Shown: one piece after another, positions 5,442-7,409 of the stretch
How the letters are laid out: every line of letters starts with the position of its first letter
Position numbering within the stretch: position 1 is the stretch's first letter
Assembly (NCBI GenBank): GCA_017461685.1
Contig: JAFTXF010000025.1
Location: 1-7,409 of the forward strand
Direction: 5' to 3'
DNA length: 7,409 bases
Origin: Lachnospiraceae bacterium
GTDB taxonomy: Bacteria; Bacillota; Clostridia; Lachnospirales; Lachnospiraceae
The notes under the pieces: generated by a model
The model's input: only the letters and a program-made list of their open reading frames with translations
Told to the model about the DNA's origin: nothing
Databases searched by the model: none
Translations under genes and position numbers: made by a program

Positions 5442-7307
5442 ATGAATCAGCAGAGAAGTTTTTTGAAAATACCGGCGCACAGAATTATTGCGTTGGTGTT
5501 GTTGGATAGTGTGTCGGTTATGGTGGCGTCCTTTGCAGCATTATATATTCGCTATGACTTTAAATTCAGAAGCATAGACAGGATTTTTTTGCTGAATTGG
5601 GGGCATATGGTTCTGTGGAACATCTTAATTACCCTGTTGGTTTATTTGGGGTGGAAGCTTTACAAAAGTGTGTGGAGATATGCCAGTGCAACAGAGCTGT
5701 TAAATATTATTTTTGCAACAGCTACAACGGCAATTACTCATTTTGCTTTGTGTGAAATATCCGGATATTATATGCCGAGAAGCTACTATGTGCTTTTCTG
5801 GTTTTTATTGGCCTGCTGTACCTGTACCATTCGTTTTAGTTATCGTATTTTGCGGCTCATTAATGCGAAACGACGTGCTATGGGGCATAAGGCAGGCGTG
5901 AATGTCATGCTGATTGGTGCTGGTGCTGCCGGTAATGCGATTTTAAAGGAAATCGAAAGCAGCCAGTATATCAATCTGAATGTCAAGTGTATTATTGACG
6001 ATGGTACAGGCTGCCACGGCAAGTATCTGAGGGGTATTCCTATTGTGGGCGGCCGTGACTGTATAGCATCTGCAGTGGATGAATATGCAATTGATGAGAT
6101 TATCTTTGCCATACCTTCTTCCGGTGCCAGGGTGAAGAAGGAATTTATAGATATTTGTAAGGAGACCGGTTGTAAGCTAAGGTCTGTACCGGGAAGCTAT
6201 CAGTTCATCAATGGTGAGGTGGCAATCTCCAAGCTGCGGGAAGTAGAAATCGAGGACTTATTGGGCCGAGAGCCTGTAAATATTAATATCGATGAGATTA
6301 TGGGGTATGTCAGCGGCAAGGTGGTTTTGGTTACCGGCGGCGGTGGTTCTATCGGAAGCGAGTTGTGCAGGCAGATTGCAGGACACAATCCCAAGCAGTT
6401 ATTAATTCTGGATATCTATGAGAACAGTGCATACGAGATTCAGCAGGAGTTAATCAGGAAATATCCGGAGCTGGACCTGGTCGTTTTGATTGCCTCTGTG
6501 CGCAATACCCAACGTATTCAGGACATATTCGACAAGTACAGACCGGAGGTTGTATATCATGCAGCAGCCCACAAGCATGTGCCTTTGATGGAGACCAGCC
6601 CTAATGAGGCTGTGAAAAATAATGTTTTAGGTACCTGGAAGGTGGTACAGGCTGCAGATAAGTATAAAGTAAAGCGTTTTGTCATGATTTCCACTGATAA
6701 AGCGGTGAACCCTACCAATATCATGGGGGCCACGAAGCGTATCTGTGAGATGATTATCCAAACCTACAATAATCACTCCGAGACCGAATTTGTGGCAGTC
6801 CGTTTCGGTAATGTGCTGGGCAGCAACGGCAGTGTGATTCCGCTGTTCAAAAAGCAGATTGCTGAGGGCGGTCCGGTGACAGTGACAGACCCCAATATTA
6901 TCCGGTATTTTATGACCATACCGGAGGCAGTATCTTTGGTGCTGCAGGCAGGTGCCTATGCAAAGGGTGGAGAGATTTTTGTGCTGGACATGGGAGAACC
7001 TGTGAGAATTGTCGATTTGGCAGAGAATTTAATCAAGCTCTCAGGATATAAAGTGGACGAGGACATCGAAATCAAATTTACCGGCTTAAGACCGGGAGAA
7101 AAGATGTATGAGGAACGTCTGATGGAGGAAGAGGGCATGCAGCAGACTGCGAATCACATGATTAGCATTGGCAAACCGATTCAGATGGATGAAGAAAAGT
7201 TTATGAGTGAACTTAGAGAGCTTTCAGAATATGTGGAGCAGGAGCCGGAGGATATCAGAGCACTTGTGAAGCAGATGGTACCGACGTATGTAACGAAGGA
7301 GGAATAG
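5442..7307 (+). CDS. Membrane nucleotide-sugar 4,6-dehydratase (CapD/FlaA1/PglF type)
   Basis: This 621-residue protein has the standard three-part layout of the family. The N-terminus has four membrane helices (about 14-36, 50-70, 86-104 and 115-131). A first Rossmann-like domain follows with GAGAAG (159-164). The C-terminal extended short-chain dehydrogenase domain has the NAD(P)-binding TGGGGSIGSE (298-307), HAAAHKHVPLME (373-384), STDKAVNPTNIMGATKR (417-433), RFGNVLGSNGSV (454-465) and GLRPGEKMYEE (548-558). The usual catalytic Tyr of the YxxxK pair is Met428, with Lys432 kept; this is the norm for PglF-like dehydratases, where Asp419 and Lys420 matter. The expected reaction is UDP-GlcNAc to the 4-keto-6-deoxy sugar, an early step toward bacillosamine-type or related sugars for capsule, exopolysaccharide or glycoprotein. 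The start ATG 5442 follows AAGGAAGGGA (5427-5436). The next gene begins 26 bases on, so it probably heads a glycan operon. The exact sugar cannot be told from sequence. Confidence 0.93.
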   Translation: MNQQRSFLKIPAHRIIALVLLDSVSVMVASFAALYIRYDFKFRSIDRIFLLNWGHMVLWNILITLLVYLGWKLYKSVWRYASATELLNIIFATATTAITHFALCEISGYYMPRSYYVLFWFLLACCTCTIRFSYRILRLINAKRRAMGHKAGVNVMLIGAGAAGNAILKEIESSQYINLNVKCIIDDGTGCHGKYLRGIPIVGGRDCIASAVDEYAIDEIIFAIPSSGARVKKEFIDICKETGCKLRSVPGSYQFINGEVAISKLREVEIEDLLGREPVNINIDEIMGYVSGKVVLVTGGGGSIGSELCRQIAGHNPKQLLILDIYENSAYEIQQELIRKYPELDLVVLIASVRNTQRIQDIFDKYRPEVVYHAAAHKHVPLMETSPNEAVKNNVLGTWKVVQAADKYKVKRFVMISTDKAVNPTNIMGATKRICEMIIQTYNNHSETEFVAVRFGNVLGSNGSVIPLFKKQIAEGGPVTVTDPNIIRYFMTIPEAVSLVLQAGAYAKGGEIFVLDMGEPVRIVDLAENLIKLSGYKVDEDIEIKFTGLRPGEKMYEERLMEEEGMQQTANHMISIGKPIQMDEEKFMSELRELSEYVEQEPEDIRALVKQMVPTYVTKEE

Positions 7308-7333
7308 GTTATATAACCGAAAAGGAATAGGAT

Positions 7334-7409
7334 ATGAAGGTAGATAAGTGGCAAAATCGGATAAAAAGTATAGCGTGGGTCAGTGTGGCCTACACAGTTA
7401 TATTCGGGT
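7334..7409 (+). CDS. Start of an unidentified gene, probably membrane protein (cut by window end)
   Basis: ATG 7334 follows AAGGA (7322-7326) with seven bases of spacing, and 25 codons are visible. The residues begin MKVDKWQNRIKS and continue into a hydrophobic run, AWVSVAYTVIFG. That is a short basic head followed by the beginning of a membrane segment. It lies 26 bases after the dehydratase stop and is probably co-transcribed. The gap holds a 12-base perfect palindrome, GGTTATATAACC (7307-7318). I do not recognise the family; a polysaccharide assembly, transport or ligase protein would fit the place but is only a guess. Confidence 0.6.
   Translation, partial: MKVDKWQNRIKSIAWVSVAYTVIFG

Noticed and set aside
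1..7409. CRISPR array, tRNA or rRNA genes, phage or transposase genes
   Set aside because: No regularly spaced repeats, tRNA-like cloverleaf or rRNA segment is apparent, and none of the coding regions resembles a transposase, integrase or phage protein.

Overview
The window looks like chromosomal DNA of a gut Clostridia, most likely a Lachnospiraceae member. The reasons are moderate-to-low GC, strong AGGAGG-type ribosome binding sites, a glycine riboswitch ahead of an AGCS symporter, and long fold-back repeats of the kind common between genes in this family. This assignment is inference from style and gene content; no marker gene is present. All genes recognised here lie on the + strand.

Layout. 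Positions 1-76 probably hold the last codons of an upstream gene whose stop overlaps the next ribosome binding site. 80-937 encodes a lipoyl-less homologue of the 2-oxoacid dehydrogenase E2 catalytic domain in which the usual catalytic His is Glu. 1056-2555 encodes an M32 zinc carboxypeptidase with all hallmark motifs. 2556-3340 is a 785-base non-coding stretch. It holds a 166-bp palindromic MITE-like element, an extended -10 promoter, a glycine riboswitch with an accessory 3' stem, an intrinsic terminator, and a run of strong hairpins that looks inserted between that terminator and the start codon. 3341-4714 encodes a sodium:alanine/glycine symporter, the evident target of the riboswitch.

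4715-5441 is a second non-coding stretch of 727 bases. It holds a 176-bp fold-back element and two copies (57 of 60 bases identical, same orientation, 370 bp apart) of a structured repeat able to form two hairpins. The second copy ends 38 bases before a polysaccharide gene. Each copy sits 4-5 bases after a -10-like hexamer, so it could be the 5' end of a transcript. Between the copies is a strong ribosome binding site with no gene behind it. 5442-7307 encodes a membrane-anchored nucleotide-sugar 4,6-dehydratase (CapD/FlaA1/PglF type). After a 26-base gap a truncated gene starts at 7334, so 5442 onward is probably the start of a surface-polysaccharide operon.

How the parts work together: the riboswitch and symporter form one self-contained amino-acid uptake unit. 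The dehydratase and the following gene begin a separate glycan unit, possibly governed by the duplicated leader element. The E2-like protein and the peptidase have no clear functional link to either. The strongest candidate for something undescribed is the duplicated 60-bp leader element. Next is the architecture of the riboswitch leader, where the terminator's T-tract is also one arm of a 20-bp perfect hairpin.
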